Part shown: piece by piece, positions 26,037 to 34,910 of the stretch
Layout of the letters: each line of letters starts with the position of its first letter
Numbering within the stretch: the stretch's first letter is position 1
Source of the DNA: a bacterium
GTDB lineage: Bacteria > UBA4055
Assembly (NCBI GenBank): GCA_029559475.1
Contig: JAKQBN010000061.1
Location: 1-64,000 of the forward strand
DNA: 64,000 nt
Reading direction: 5' to 3'
Program-made: the position numbers and the translations under genes
The notes under the pieces: model-generated
What the model saw: only the letters and a program-made list of their open reading frames with translations
Databases searched by the model: none
What the model was told of the DNA's origin: nothing

Positions 26037-28871
26037 CTACTTGAAATATTTCGTAAAGGGTGTTTTCCAGCAGTTCTCGATCTGGACCATGTCGATATCA
26101 ATTATCTTTCCTTTGAAATCATAGACTACTGCCGAGTATTTGGAAGTTGTAGTACCTATCTGTACGGCAAGTCCGGTTTCTACAAGCTCTTCGGCAGATT
26201 CGAGATCTTTCATTTCGACAACGAAAGCTGCAGGTACTTCCGCGAACAGGGTCTTAACCTTATCGTTCACGTGAATATTGAAACCTTTTTTCCCTCCGAT
26301 CGCCATTTCAGCCAGAGTTATAAGAGCTCCCCCTTCGCTAACGTCCGAAGCGGAAAGAATACTGCCGTTCTGTATGTTATTGTACATGAGTTCATAAACA
26401 TCTTTCGCTGTCTGCATTTTTATTTCGGGAACCCGGGTTCCGAGTTGTCCCAGCCTGTCGAAGAATATCGATCCTCCGAGATGTGCTGCACTGTAATCGC
26501 CGATAAGGAGGATAGGAGAACCTGATCTTTTGAGATCGGGCGAAACAGTCTTTCTCCAGTCATCAGTGACCGCTCTTGCAGAAACGCATACAACCGGCGG
26601 AATTTCTATAGTAACATCTTTCGATTTGTAGGTTGATGAAAGCGAATCTTTACCTGAAATGATAGGAGTTCCAAAGAATTTGCAGGCCTCACTCAATGCT
26701 ACGGCCGTCTGGTACAGGTCGGCAAGATTCGTTTCTGTCGGTTTCGGCCAGATGTGATTCTCTATCAAAAATATTCTTTTCGGGTCTCCGCCTAATGCTA
26801 TCACGTTGCTCATAGCTTCATAATATGCCCAAAGAGTTCCTTTATACGGATCGATCCTATTCAGGACGGGATTTAACCCGTGCCCGAAAATAAGAGCCGC
26901 GTCAGAATTCTTTAAAGGTTTCAGGATGCAACCGCCGGTCGGACCGTCGTTCTTCTTTCCGCATAAAGGACCTTCCACGCATGTTCCCTGCACTCCGTGG
27001 TCGTACTGTCGGATCACGGGCTCTTTTGAACAGACATTGAGATGGGAAATTATATCTTTAAAAGCTTCTGTATAATTTATCTCTTCTTCATAATATTCGC
27101 CGTCTTCAAGCCCTGTCTTCGGCTTTGTTGTAGCGGTAATTGTCTCAAGAGGCTGGCCGTCGTGCAGGAACTCCATGTCGAGATCACAGACGAGTTCGCC
27201 GCCGTCGTAAATGGTCAGCTTTTTTGTGTTCGTCGCCTCGCCGAGCACGAAGAATCCCACGTTATATTTTGCGCACACTTTTTTGATCATGTCAAGCTTT
27301 TCTTTCGGAACGGCGGCTACCATTCTTTCTTGCGATTCTGATATCCACTTTTCGAATGATGAAAGTCCGGGATATTTTAACGGGATATTGTCCAGATGAA
27401 CAACTGCGCCTGTCTTCTCTCCCATTTCTCCGACCGCTGATGAATATCCGCCCGCGCCGCAGTCTGTGAGCGCGGTGAATACATCCATATCGCGGAGTTC
27501 TAAAAGGCAGTCGAACATCCTTTTTTCTTCTATCGGATTACCGATCTGAACCGCACCGCTGTTCAGTGACGATGTCTTTTCCGTCATTTCGGCTGACGAG
27601 AAAGTCGCGCCGTGAATACCGTCCTTGCCTGTTTTTCCTCCGAAGGAAACAAAAAGGTCGCCTTTTCCACATTTACCCTTTTTGGCATACTTTATCGGAA
27701 TTATTCCGTCCGCGCCTACAAGCACTGTCGGTTTAGGTCCGAAATCCTTGTGAAAATGGAATGAACCGTTGTTCGTCGGTATCCCCATCCTGTTCCCGTA
27801 ATCCCTGACGCCTTCTATGACGCCTGTGAGGATCCTTCTCGGGTGAAGACAACCCGGGAACACCTCTTCCTGCTTCATGTCCGGATCGCCCAGACAGAAT
27901 ACGTCTATTGAAGAAATGTTTTTCGCTCCCTTGCCAGTACCGGCTATGTCCCTTAATACCCCGCCCGTTCCTGTCATTGCTCCGCCGTAAGGATCGAGCC
28001 CTGAAGGAGAATTATGGGTCTCGGCCTTGATACAGATGCCGTATTCCACCCCATCCGCTTCGGCAAATCTGAAAACGCCGGAATTATCCTCGAATTTCGA
28101 GACCACATCAGGATGCGCGATCGCTTTTTCGGTATCTTTCACAAGCCCTATGATCGATCTTTTTTCCGCGCCGTCTAATATCACTTTCGCCTTGAAGGTC
28201 TTATGCCCGCAATGCTCCGACCATGTCTGGGCTATAGTTTCCAGCTCGACGTCGTATGCGTCCCTTCCGAGTTTTTTATAATAATTCTGAATAGTTTTCA
28301 TCTCTTTAAGATTAAGGAAAAGCTTATAATCCGAAGCCTCCATCAGCTCTCTATCGGTCATTGTCCTTATAGGGATCATCTCCGTCTTTCTCGGTTTAAG
28401 GCTGACAGTAAGATCATCGGGCTTTTTTAATAGCTGCATCTGTATCTGGGCGTTCATTAATGACCTGTCCCTGATCGTCTCAAGCTGAGCAGCACTTAGA
28501 TCATCTTTAAAGTAATAAGTATATGATATCATCACCGCTTCATGAGCTATCTTTTTATCTTTAAGCTCCTCCGATATTGTTTCCGCTTCGGGATTCATGA
28601 CCCCCGGCTGGAACGATATTTCGATCTTCTTCGGATATTCGCTGTAGAATTCTCCGTTCACGATATATTTTTCCGTTATCGGACATGCAAGTATCTCCGA
28701 CGCTATCCTTCCGGCATCTTCGGCCGGGATCCCCTGAACGTAAAAGTTCTTGACTATCTTCATGTCTTTGATCTTTATATTGAGAAATTCCCTGATCTGA
28801 TGCGATATGTGCTTTTCTTTAGGATCGCTTACAGCAGGGATCACCGAGATTTTCTGAATGTTTGCCGACAT
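26037..28871 (-). CDS. purL: Phosphoribosylformylglycinamidine synthase, PurS-PurL fusion type
   Basis: The start at 28871 is preferred over 28928 because GAGGT lies just upstream and family-like sequence begins there. The 944-residue enzyme makes FGAM from FGAR in purine synthesis. The N-terminal 180 residues hold PurS-like segments (VIPAVSDPKEKHISHQIREFL), and the remainder is the AIRS-fold synthetase (WSEHCGHKTFKAK; KAETHNSPSGLDPYGGAMTGTGG; DCGAGGYSSAVGEMGE). It lacks the C-terminal glutaminase of the large proteobacterial enzyme, so a separate PurQ is needed; none is in the window. It is followed closely by the DUF512 gene. Confidence 0.92.
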   Translation of the reverse strand: MSANIQKISVIPAVSDPKEKHISHQIREFLNIKIKDMKIVKNFYVQGIPAEDAGRIASEILACPITEKYIVNGEFYSEYPKKIEISFQPGVMNPEAETISEELKDKKIAHEAVMISYTYYFKDDLSAAQLETIRDRSLMNAQIQMQLLKKPDDLTVSLKPRKTEMIPIRTMTDRELMEASDYKLFLNLKEMKTIQNYYKKLGRDAYDVELETIAQTWSEHCGHKTFKAKVILDGAEKRSIIGLVKDTEKAIAHPDVVSKFEDNSGVFRFAEADGVEYGICIKAETHNSPSGLDPYGGAMTGTGGVLRDIAGTGKGAKNISSIDVFCLGDPDMKQEEVFPGCLHPRRILTGVIEGVRDYGNRMGIPTNNGSFHFHKDFGPKPTVLVGADGIIPIKYAKKGKCGKGDLFVSFGGKTGKDGIHGATFSSAEMTEKTSSLNSGAVQIGNPIEEKRMFDCLLELRDMDVFTALTDCGAGGYSSAVGEMGEKTGAVVHLDNIPLKYPGLSSFEKWISESQERMVAAVPKEKLDMIKKVCAKYNVGFFVLGEATNTKKLTIYDGGELVCDLDMEFLHDGQPLETITATTKPKTGLEDGEYYEEEINYTEAFKDIISHLNVCSKEPVIRQYDHGVQGTCVEGPLCGKKNDGPTGGCILKPLKNSDAALIFGHGLNPVLNRIDPYKGTLWAYYEAMSNVIALGGDPKRIFLIENHIWPKPTETNLADLYQTAVALSEACKFFGTPIISGKDSLSSTYKSKDVTIEIPPVVCVSARAVTDDWRKTVSPDLKRSGSPILLIGDYSAAHLGGSIFFDRLGQLGTRVPEIKMQTAKDVYELMYNNIQNGSILSASDVSEGGALITLAEMAIGGKKGFNIHVNDKVKTLFAEVPAAFVVEMKDLESAEELVETGLAVQIGTTTSKYSAVVYDFKGKIIDIDMVQIENCWKTPFTKYFK

Positions 28872-28977
28872 TATGACCTCACATAAAAAATAAGCCCTAA
28901 ATATACTGTTTTGCCGGATTCTTTGCAAGTTTATAAATAATTAAAAAATACCTTATTATTAATTATAATAATTTCTG

Positions 28978-29006
28978 TTGACACGGATTTTAACATACTT
29001 TATATT
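28978..29006 (+). promoter_or_regulatory. Promoter of the carbamate kinase-kor cluster
   Basis: TTGACA (28978-28983), a 17-base spacer and TATATT (29001-29006) match the consensus almost exactly. It lies 34 bases before the carbamate kinase ATG and is divergent from purL. The TTG of the -35 box is not a start codon. Confidence 0.85.
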
Positions 29007-29040
29007 TTCTTCCTGTTTAATTAAATCTGCAGGGATGCAA

Positions 29041-29988
29041 ATGTACAACAAAAGGGTCGTGATCGCGATCGGGGGCAACTCACTCACTCCGACGGACAAT
29101 TCCAACTGGATAGGTTCCCAGTTCAAGAACACAAGAACAAGCATTGAATCGCTTATTCCGCTTGTAGAAAAAGGATATTCTGTAACCATTACTCACGGGA
29201 ACGGACCGCAGGTCGGCGTAGCTTTAAGAAGGGTCGAAGAGACCAGGGATAAACTTCCCGATATCCCTCTGGGCGTTCTTGTAGCGGATACTGAGGGAAG
29301 CATGGGCTATATGATCGAACAGTCGCTTCAGAATAAATTATTCGATAAAGGGCTGAAGATCCCTGTTGCTACGATACTGACCCAGGTTCTCGTGGACCAG
29401 AACGATCCGGCGCTCACCAATCCTACTAAATATATCGGCAGCTTCTATACGGAAGAGGAAGCTAAAAAACTTGCCGCTGTGAACGGCTGGATCGTAAAAC
29501 AGGACGCTGACAGAGGCTGGAGAAGGGTCGTAGGCTCTCCGAAACCTATAGACATTGTAAACAAAAATATAATAAAACAGCTGCTGGATCAGAAAAATAT
29601 TGTTATAGCTGCAGGCGGAGGCGGAATACCTGTATATCTTGACGAGAAAAAGCATTTTGAAGGCGTGGATGCGGTTATCGACAAAGATATGGCGAGCGCT
29701 CTACTCGCAAATGAGATCGGAGCTGACGAACTTTTTATTATGACGGCTGTAAGCAAGGTTTCTCTCAATTTTAAGAAACCGGACCAGGTCGATCTTGATG
29801 TAATGACACTGTCCGAAGCTGATAAATATCTGAACGAGGGACATTTCCCCTATGGAAGCATGGGTCCGAAAATGAAGTCGGCCATTATGTTTTTAAGGAA
29901 CGGCGGAAAAAGAGTGATCATTACCGCTATCGATAATCTTATGGACGCTATTGAAGGTAAAGACGGCACAAGCATTGTGCAGGATTAA
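29041..29988 (+). CDS. arcC: Carbamate kinase
   Basis: This 315-residue amino-acid-kinase-fold enzyme makes ATP from carbamoyl phosphate and ADP (or the reverse). Family motifs are IAIGGNSL, THGNGPQVG, AGGGGIPV and VIDKDMASALLA. The start at 29041 (MYNKRVV) follows AGGGA at good spacing. No ornithine carbamoyltransferase or arginine deiminase is nearby; instead the korDABC genes follow after about 30 bases, suggesting one energy-conserving operon. Confidence 0.9.
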   Translation: MYNKRVVIAIGGNSLTPTDNSNWIGSQFKNTRTSIESLIPLVEKGYSVTITHGNGPQVGVALRRVEETRDKLPDIPLGVLVADTEGSMGYMIEQSLQNKLFDKGLKIPVATILTQVLVDQNDPALTNPTKYIGSFYTEEEAKKLAAVNGWIVKQDADRGWRRVVGSPKPIDIVNKNIIKQLLDQKNIVIAAGGGGIPVYLDEKKHFEGVDAVIDKDMASALLANEIGADELFIMTAVSKVSLNFKKPDQVDLDVMTLSEADKYLNEGHFPYGSMGPKMKSAIMFLRNGGKRVIITAIDNLMDAIEGKDGTSIVQD

Positions 29989-30017
29989 CATAAATAAAAC
30001 TCAGGATGGAAATCACA

Positions 30018-30293
30018 ATGAGTGAAAAAATCAATATCCCGGATCACTACAGAAGATGGGAAGCCGATATAAAGATCGGTAAAAAAGACGACCATGTTAC
30101 GATCGGCTACTGGAGAGACGGCTGTAAAGGTTGTGGAATATGCGTAGACGTATGCCCCAAAAAAGTTTGGGAAATAATCGAAGCGAAAGACAAGTGGAAC
30201 GGACAGGTGGTTCAGGTGACTGACGCATCCAAATGCATCAAATGCATGCTTTGCGAGATACACTGCCCGGATTTCTGCATAAAGATCTATTAA
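30018..30293 (+). CDS. korD: 2-oxoacid:ferredoxin oxidoreductase, ferredoxin-like delta subunit
   Basis: This 91-residue protein has two 4Fe-4S motifs, CKGCGICVDVCP and CIKCMLCEIHCP, and passes electrons from the catalytic subunits to ferredoxin. It is the first gene of korDABC. The ATG at 30018 (MSEKINIPDHY) has GGAA 6 bases upstream; an ATG at 30006 would add four residues. It fits the delta subunit of 2-oxoglutarate-type enzymes. Confidence 0.85.
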   Translation: MSEKINIPDHYRRWEADIKIGKKDDHVTIGYWRDGCKGCGICVDVCPKKVWEIIEAKDKWNGQVVQVTDASKCIKCMLCEIHCPDFCIKIY

Positions 30294-30314
30294 AAAATTA
30301 AAAGAGGTATAACC

Positions 30315-31448
30315 TTGAAGAAATCAGTACGATTCTACTCCGGAGCGGAACTTGTGGCGATAGCGGCTGTTGATGCCGGCTGCAGGTTTTTCGGAGGTTA
30401 TCCTATTACTCCTTCCTCAGAGATAGCTGAAACCATGTCTCTAATGCTGCCTAAGGTCGGAGGAACATACATACAAATGGAGGACGAAATAGCCGCTATG
30501 GGTTCGATTATCGGAGCTTCTCTAGCCGGCGAAAAGGTCCTGACTGCTACCAGCGGTCCCGGATTTTCTCTTAAGCAGGAAAATATCGGATATGCCTATA
30601 TGGCTGAAGTTCCATGCGTAATTTGCAATGTTATGCGCGGAGGCCCGTCAACTGGTCTTCCTACAGCTTTGGCTCAGGCTGACATTATGCAGGCTAAATG
30701 GGGAACCCACGGAGATCATCCCGTAATAGCTTTAACTCCCGCCTATCTTGAAGAAATTTATGAGCTCACTATTAAGGCTTTCAACTTTGCTGAAATTTAC
30801 AGAATGCCTATAATGCTGCTTCTCGATGAAGTAATTGCTCACCTGAGTGCTGCGATTGAGCTTCCGGACAAAGAGCGTCTTGTTATCAAGAACAGAAGAA
30901 GACCGACCGTGCCTCCGGAAAAATATTATCCCTACGATACTGCCTACGGAGATGTACCCCCGATGGCTAATTTCTTTGAAGGTTACAGATTTCATGTAAC
31001 AGGTTTAAGCCACGATAAGACAGGATTCCCTACTACCGACCCTGAAATTGTACAGGCTGACCAGGAAAGGCACTTGAGAAAGGTGAACAGCAAAAAAAGC
31101 GAGATCGTTGATTATGAGTATTATAAAATGAAAGATGCTGACATAGTGATCTTCGCCTATGGCTCGACGGCCAGAGCCGCAAGAGTAGCTGTTGACAATG
31201 CCCGCAGTCTCGGAATTAATGTCGGAATGATGAGACTCAGAGTTATATGGCCTCTCCCTGATGCCGAAATATTAAAACTTTGCAGTAAATCAAAAGCCAT
31301 AATCATTCCAGAAATGAACATGGGACAATTAAGCGAAGTTATCGAAAGATATGCTGCTGACAGAACTAAAATAATGAGAATAAATCATGTAGGCGGGGTT
31401 CCGATCCACCCGACAGATATACTCAATGTAATAAAGGAGGCGTTATAA
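30315..31448 (+). CDS. korA: 2-oxoacid:ferredoxin oxidoreductase, alpha subunit
   Basis: This 377-residue subunit carries the pyrimidine-binding-type domain (FGGYPITPSSEIAETM; TATSGPGFSLKQE; RGGPSTGLPT) and a transketolase C-like domain (VIFAYGSTARAARVAV). It begins at TTG with GAGGT upstream. Absence of a fused gamma domain and presence of separate gamma and delta subunits fit the four-subunit 2-oxoglutarate enzyme (reductive TCA or amino-acid fermentation), though another 2-oxoacid cannot be excluded. Confidence 0.87.
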   Translation: MKKSVRFYSGAELVAIAAVDAGCRFFGGYPITPSSEIAETMSLMLPKVGGTYIQMEDEIAAMGSIIGASLAGEKVLTATSGPGFSLKQENIGYAYMAEVPCVICNVMRGGPSTGLPTALAQADIMQAKWGTHGDHPVIALTPAYLEEIYELTIKAFNFAEIYRMPIMLLLDEVIAHLSAAIELPDKERLVIKNRRRPTVPPEKYYPYDTAYGDVPPMANFFEGYRFHVTGLSHDKTGFPTTDPEIVQADQERHLRKVNSKKSEIVDYEYYKMKDADIVIFAYGSTARAARVAVDNARSLGINVGMMRLRVIWPLPDAEILKLCSKSKAIIIPEMNMGQLSEVIERYAADRTKIMRINHVGGVPIHPTDILNVIKEAL

Positions 31449-32302
31449 TGGCTTTCGAATATGAAAAATATCTTAGAATGGATAAAATACCTCACCTCTG
31501 GTGCCCTGGATGCGGGATCGGAGTGGTACTGAAAGCGATGCTGAGAGCCGTTGAGAATATGGGGTGGAACAAGGATGATGTAGCTTTCGTTTCAGGCATT
31601 GGATGTACAAGTAGAGCGCCCGGATACATTGACTGTAACACTCTCCATACTACACACGGAAGAGCTCTTGCTTTCGCAACGGGTATAAAGCTTGCAAGAC
31701 CGGCAAAACATGTCGTCATATTCTCAGGCGACGGCGATGCGACAGCTATCGGCGGAAACCACTTTATTCACGCCTGCAGACGAAATATTAATATGACGCT
31801 CGTCGTCGTTAACAACAACACCTATGGTATGACCGGCGGACAGCATTCCCCGACAACTCCGATAGGCTATAAGACCAGCACTACCGTTTACGGAAATATC
31901 GACCCTACATTCGATATCTGTATGCTGGCGAGAGGAGCCGGAGCATCTTATGTGGCGAGAGCTACTGTGAACAAAGGCAAACAGCTTGAAAAATATATTA
32001 CAAAAGGTTTCGAACATAACGGATTTTCTGTTATCGTCGCAACCGCAAACTGCCATACCCAGTTCGGCAGAAAGAACAAGATGGGAGATCCGATCTCCGC
32101 AAGAAAATGGATAGCCGACAGAGAAATCCCGCTGGAAAAAGCGAGAGAAATGAAGGCTGAAGAGCTCAAAGACAGGGTAATTACCGGCGAGTTCATTACA
32201 GAAGAACCTGAAAAAACAAGATGGGACAACTACAACCACCCCGTACATGAATACACCGAAGCTTATCAAACGATCCGGGATAAAGCTCAGGAAAAAAAAT
32301 AA
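31448..32302 (+). CDS. korB: 2-oxoacid:ferredoxin oxidoreductase, beta subunit
   Basis: This 284-residue subunit binds thiamine diphosphate and an Fe-S cluster. WCPGCGIGVV supplies cluster cysteines, GDGDATAIGGNHF through NNNTYGMTGGQ is the ThDP/Mg motif, and SGIGCTSRAP is conserved. It overlaps korA by one base (TAATG), with GGAGG upstream, so translation is coupled. Product and partner as for korA. Confidence 0.9.
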   Translation: MAFEYEKYLRMDKIPHLWCPGCGIGVVLKAMLRAVENMGWNKDDVAFVSGIGCTSRAPGYIDCNTLHTTHGRALAFATGIKLARPAKHVVIFSGDGDATAIGGNHFIHACRRNINMTLVVVNNNTYGMTGGQHSPTTPIGYKTSTTVYGNIDPTFDICMLARGAGASYVARATVNKGKQLEKYITKGFEHNGFSVIVATANCHTQFGRKNKMGDPISARKWIADREIPLEKAREMKAEELKDRVITGEFITEEPEKTRWDNYNHPVHEYTEAYQTIRDKAQEKK

Positions 32303-32320
32303 CAACGACGGAGACATAAT

Positions 32321-32926
32321 ATGAAAACAGAACATTATGAAGCCCGGTTTGCGGGAGTTGGAGGACAGGGCGTTATCCTTGCGGGAAAAATACTGGCTTA
32401 CGGTATGGTAAGTTTTGAGGAATGCAAGGCTATTGAAACACCTACATATACCGCTCAAGTAAGAGGCGGAGCCACGAAAGTTGATGTCGTAATCGATAAA
32501 AAGCATATTGAATATCCCAGATCAGAAAATCTCGATTTTTTTCTCTCGCTCCATCAGAAATCCTTCAATATATATTATAAGGAAATAAAAAAGGATGCGA
32601 TAGTCGTCGTAGATCCGAACCTTACGCCTAAAGTTCCATCAGAAATACCGCAGAAGCTTGTCGTCGTGGATCTTGTTGAGATAGCTAAGAAGACAATGGG
32701 TAAAACCCTTTACTCTGCAGTCATCGCTGTAGGACTTTTCGCGGGAATGACCGGGATAATATCTGACAGCCATATACAGCAGGCAGTTCTTGATAATGCG
32801 CCGAAAGGGACCGAGATAGATAACCTGAAGGCTGTCAAGATCGGTCTTGAGCTCGGGAAAAAAGCACTTGCATCGAAAGAGCATGTCGTCAGGCTCACGA
32901 TAGAAGACGCGAAAATCACGGAATAA
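32321..32926 (+). CDS. korC: 2-oxoacid:ferredoxin oxidoreductase, gamma subunit
   Basis: This 201-residue gamma subunit has the family start RFAGVGGQGVILAGKILA and PTYTAQVRGGATKVDVVI. It is last in korDABC and is followed by a terminator. A canonical RBS (GGAG) precedes the ATG. Confidence 0.9.
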   Translation: MKTEHYEARFAGVGGQGVILAGKILAYGMVSFEECKAIETPTYTAQVRGGATKVDVVIDKKHIEYPRSENLDFFLSLHQKSFNIYYKEIKKDAIVVVDPNLTPKVPSEIPQKLVVVDLVEIAKKTMGKTLYSAVIAVGLFAGMTGIISDSHIQQAVLDNAPKGTEIDNLKAVKIGLELGKKALASKEHVVRLTIEDAKITE

Positions 32927-32937
32927 AATTAATTTAA

Positions 32938-32960
32938 AGCCGCTTTATGCGGCTTTTTTT
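32938..32960 (+). terminator. Intrinsic terminator of the kor operon
   Basis: AGCCGC and GCGGCT form a 6-bp stem around TTTAT, followed by seven T residues. It lies 11 bases after korC and immediately before the RBS of ndk. Confidence 0.85.
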
Positions 32961-32973
32961 AACGGAGGATCTT

Positions 32974-33411
32974 ATGCTCGAACAAAGCCTTCTTATGGTA
33001 AAACCCCATGCTTTTACCGCAAAAAAGACTGGGACAATTATCTCTATGCTTGAAGAAAATAATTTTCAGATCGTCGGTATAAAATCCATCAAGCTGACTC
33101 CCGAACTGGCGAGAAGATTCTACTTCGTTCATCAGGGGAAAGAGTTCTTTGAAAGGCTGATAAATTATATGAGCACAGGAACAGTCGCCGCTATCTGCGT
33201 AGAAAAAGAGAACTGCGTAGCTGACTTAAGAAAATTTATCGGCGCTACCGACCCCTCAAAAGCTGCCGAGGGCACGATCAGAAAAGCTGTCGGCGTAACT
33301 GTGGAGCAGAACGGCGTTCATGCGTCCGATTCCGTCGATAACGCAAAAAAAGAGATCAGATTTTTCTTCTCGGACATCGAACTTTATTCTTACAGATACC
33401 TGCAGTATTAG
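32974..33411 (+). CDS. ndk: Nucleoside diphosphate kinase
   Basis: This 145-residue enzyme transfers phosphate between nucleoside di- and triphosphates through a phospho-His. The active-site His is in NGVHASDS near residue 113, and LLMVKPHAF and GATDPSKAAEGTIRK are family motifs. The start at 32974 is chosen over 32947 because GGAGG lies 6 bases upstream and 32947 falls inside the kor terminator. Confidence 0.93.
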   Translation: MLEQSLLMVKPHAFTAKKTGTIISMLEENNFQIVGIKSIKLTPELARRFYFVHQGKEFFERLINYMSTGTVAAICVEKENCVADLRKFIGATDPSKAAEGTIRKAVGVTVEQNGVHASDSVDNAKKEIRFFFSDIELYSYRYLQY

Positions 33412-33420
33412 AGGATAATT

Positions 33421-33486
33421 ATGTCGCAGTTCCACAGGCTGATTTATATTGACAAAATGATAAATAAAGGGTCGTTACAGCTATGA
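33421..33486 (+). pseudogene. Vestigial WYL-regulator N-terminus (21-codon ORF)
   Basis: After GAGGA an ATG opens a 21-codon frame, MSQFHRLIYIDKMINKGSLQL, with a TGA that overlaps the start of the next gene as ATGA. FHRLIYIDKMINKGSL is the typical first helix of WYL-type regulators and parallels the start of the next gene (IERIVYIDRTIKQKGSI). It is either the stump of a tandem duplicate after deletion, or a short leader ORF that couples translation of the regulator. Sequence alone cannot decide. Confidence 0.55.
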
Positions 33487-34451
33487 GAGAAAAAAGCAAG
33501 ATCGAGAGAATAGTCTATATCGACAGAACTATTAAGCAGAAAGGTTCAATAACAAAAAAGCAGATAATGGACTGGTCCGGTGCCTGCGAATCATCAGTTA
33601 AGAACGATATAGATTTTTTAAAAAATGAACTGAACGCACCCATTTATTATTCCGGCAAGAAAAAAGGCTACGCATACAAAGAAGATGTTCCATTCGAACT
33701 CTTAACATTTTTAAGCGAAAATATGGTGATCCTTTACGCTCTTTTGAAGGAATTCTTCTCGAACAGGAATTTTATGCCTGTAATAACTGACAAGATACTA
33801 AAAGGTCTGAAGGATGAACTGCCTTCAGAATATAAAAACATTGATGGCAAGATAAGCTTCAGACTTTCTGAAGCTGAGAATCCTGAGATGGATAAATTCG
33901 AGATCATTTTCAACTCGATACTAAACGAGACCTGCCTTGAAATTCATTATTCTGACGCTAAAGGCGTGAGTAGTGAGAGGAGTATCGAACCGCTTCACAT
34001 TTACCACTATCAGGGGAAATGGTCTGTTTTTTCTTATTGCAAGAAAGCAAGGGATTACAGGGTATTCAACCTTTCGAGAATCACTAAACTTGAAACAACT
34101 AGTAATAAATTCAGGATTGCTAATCACCCGCAGAACGTAATTGAAAATCACCTTAACGAAGCTTTCGGAGTAGCCAGAGGAAAAGAGATCGAACAGGCCG
34201 TGATATGGTTCTATGAGCCGACAAGCCATCATGTAACCGATCAGAAGTGGCATCCTGATCAGATAACAGATCATATCACAAGAAAAGGCAAAAACATCCT
34301 GCAGTTTACGCTTCCAGTAGCTAAATACGAGGAGCTTGTCGGAAGAGTTCTGAGGTATGCGCCTGATGCTGAAGTCAGATCGCCAATAGATATGCGTAAT
34401 ATGTGGCTAGACAAAATTAAGTCCCTTTCTGAAAAGTATCTGAAAAAATAA
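33483..34451 (+). CDS. WYL-domain transcriptional regulator
   Basis: This 322-residue protein has an N-terminal winged helix (SKIERIVYIDRTIKQ to GACESSVKNDIDFLKNEL) and a C-terminal WYL region (LEIHYSDAKGVSSERSIEPLHIYHYQGKWSVFSYCKKARDYRVFNLSRI). WYL regulators are frequent guards of defence and mobile islands and respond to nucleic-acid-derived signals in several studied cases. Here it stands at the left edge of the accessory island. Its start overlaps the preceding mini-ORF by four bases. A repeated motif before the next gene is a candidate operator. Confidence 0.85.
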   Translation: MREKSKIERIVYIDRTIKQKGSITKKQIMDWSGACESSVKNDIDFLKNELNAPIYYSGKKKGYAYKEDVPFELLTFLSENMVILYALLKEFFSNRNFMPVITDKILKGLKDELPSEYKNIDGKISFRLSEAENPEMDKFEIIFNSILNETCLEIHYSDAKGVSSERSIEPLHIYHYQGKWSVFSYCKKARDYRVFNLSRITKLETTSNKFRIANHPQNVIENHLNEAFGVARGKEIEQAVIWFYEPTSHHVTDQKWHPDQITDHITRKGKNILQFTLPVAKYEELVGRVLRYAPDAEVRSPIDMRNMWLDKIKSLSEKYLKK

Positions 34452-34487
34452 AGCCTAACTTAATATTTACATAATAAGTCATTATTC

Positions 34488-34630
34488 TTGACCCGGTGCA
34501 CCTGTATATTATTATTTATAGTATCTGTATAGAAAAAATAAAAATTAAGATATGAATGAACCATATACTTTTAATTTTCACAGATCAGGACAGTTTTTTT
34601 ACCAGGTTGCATCTGTATCTTGTATTTATG
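34488..34630 (+). promoter_or_regulatory. Two-copy direct repeat, candidate promoter/operator of the island
   Basis: Two copies of a roughly 30-base motif lie 110 bases apart: 34491-34520 and 34601-34630. Shared bases are ACC-n-GGT-n-GCA-n-CTGTAT-n-TT, then TATTTAT. The first copy overlaps a possible -35 box (TTGACC at 34488-34493). They occupy the gap between the WYL regulator and the zinc-ribbon gene, so they may be binding sites of that regulator. This is inference from position and repetition. Confidence 0.4.
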
Positions 34631-34652
34631 TAATCCGGTATGAGGTGTAATT

Positions 34653-34886
34653 ATGGAAAAGATCAACTGTAAGAAATGCAGCGCAACAATAGCTACTCCC
34701 GGCTATGCGAGTAGGACTTTTGCAGGAACTTATATGACCTGCTCCCAATGCGGTACTGAACTCAAAAAAGTTTCATATATTCTAAAGTTAAGTGAAGTTC
34801 AGGTCGCATTCGTATGTAAGAAATGCATCGCCATAATCAAAAAAAGGACCGGGCTCAAATGTCCGATATGCGGCACTATAAATTGA
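34653..34886 (+). CDS. Small double zinc-ribbon protein
   Basis: This 77-residue protein has four CxxC pairs: CKKC, CSQC, CKKC and CPIC. Together they would hold two zinc ions in a ribbon pair. There is no membrane segment. It starts the small-protein trio after the repeated motif, with GAGG about 6 bases before the ATG. Nothing else about its function can be read. Confidence 0.7.
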   Translation: MEKINCKKCSATIATPGYASRTFAGTYMTCSQCGTELKKVSYILKLSEVQVAFVCKKCIAIIKKRTGLKCPICGTIN

Positions 34887-34910
34887 TATAAAGAAAATAA
34901 GGAGGTGAAA

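Noticed and set aside
31724-32506. 260-residue minus-strand frame over korB and korC
   Set aside because: Overlaps two conserved genes completely in antisense; it has no recognisable motif.
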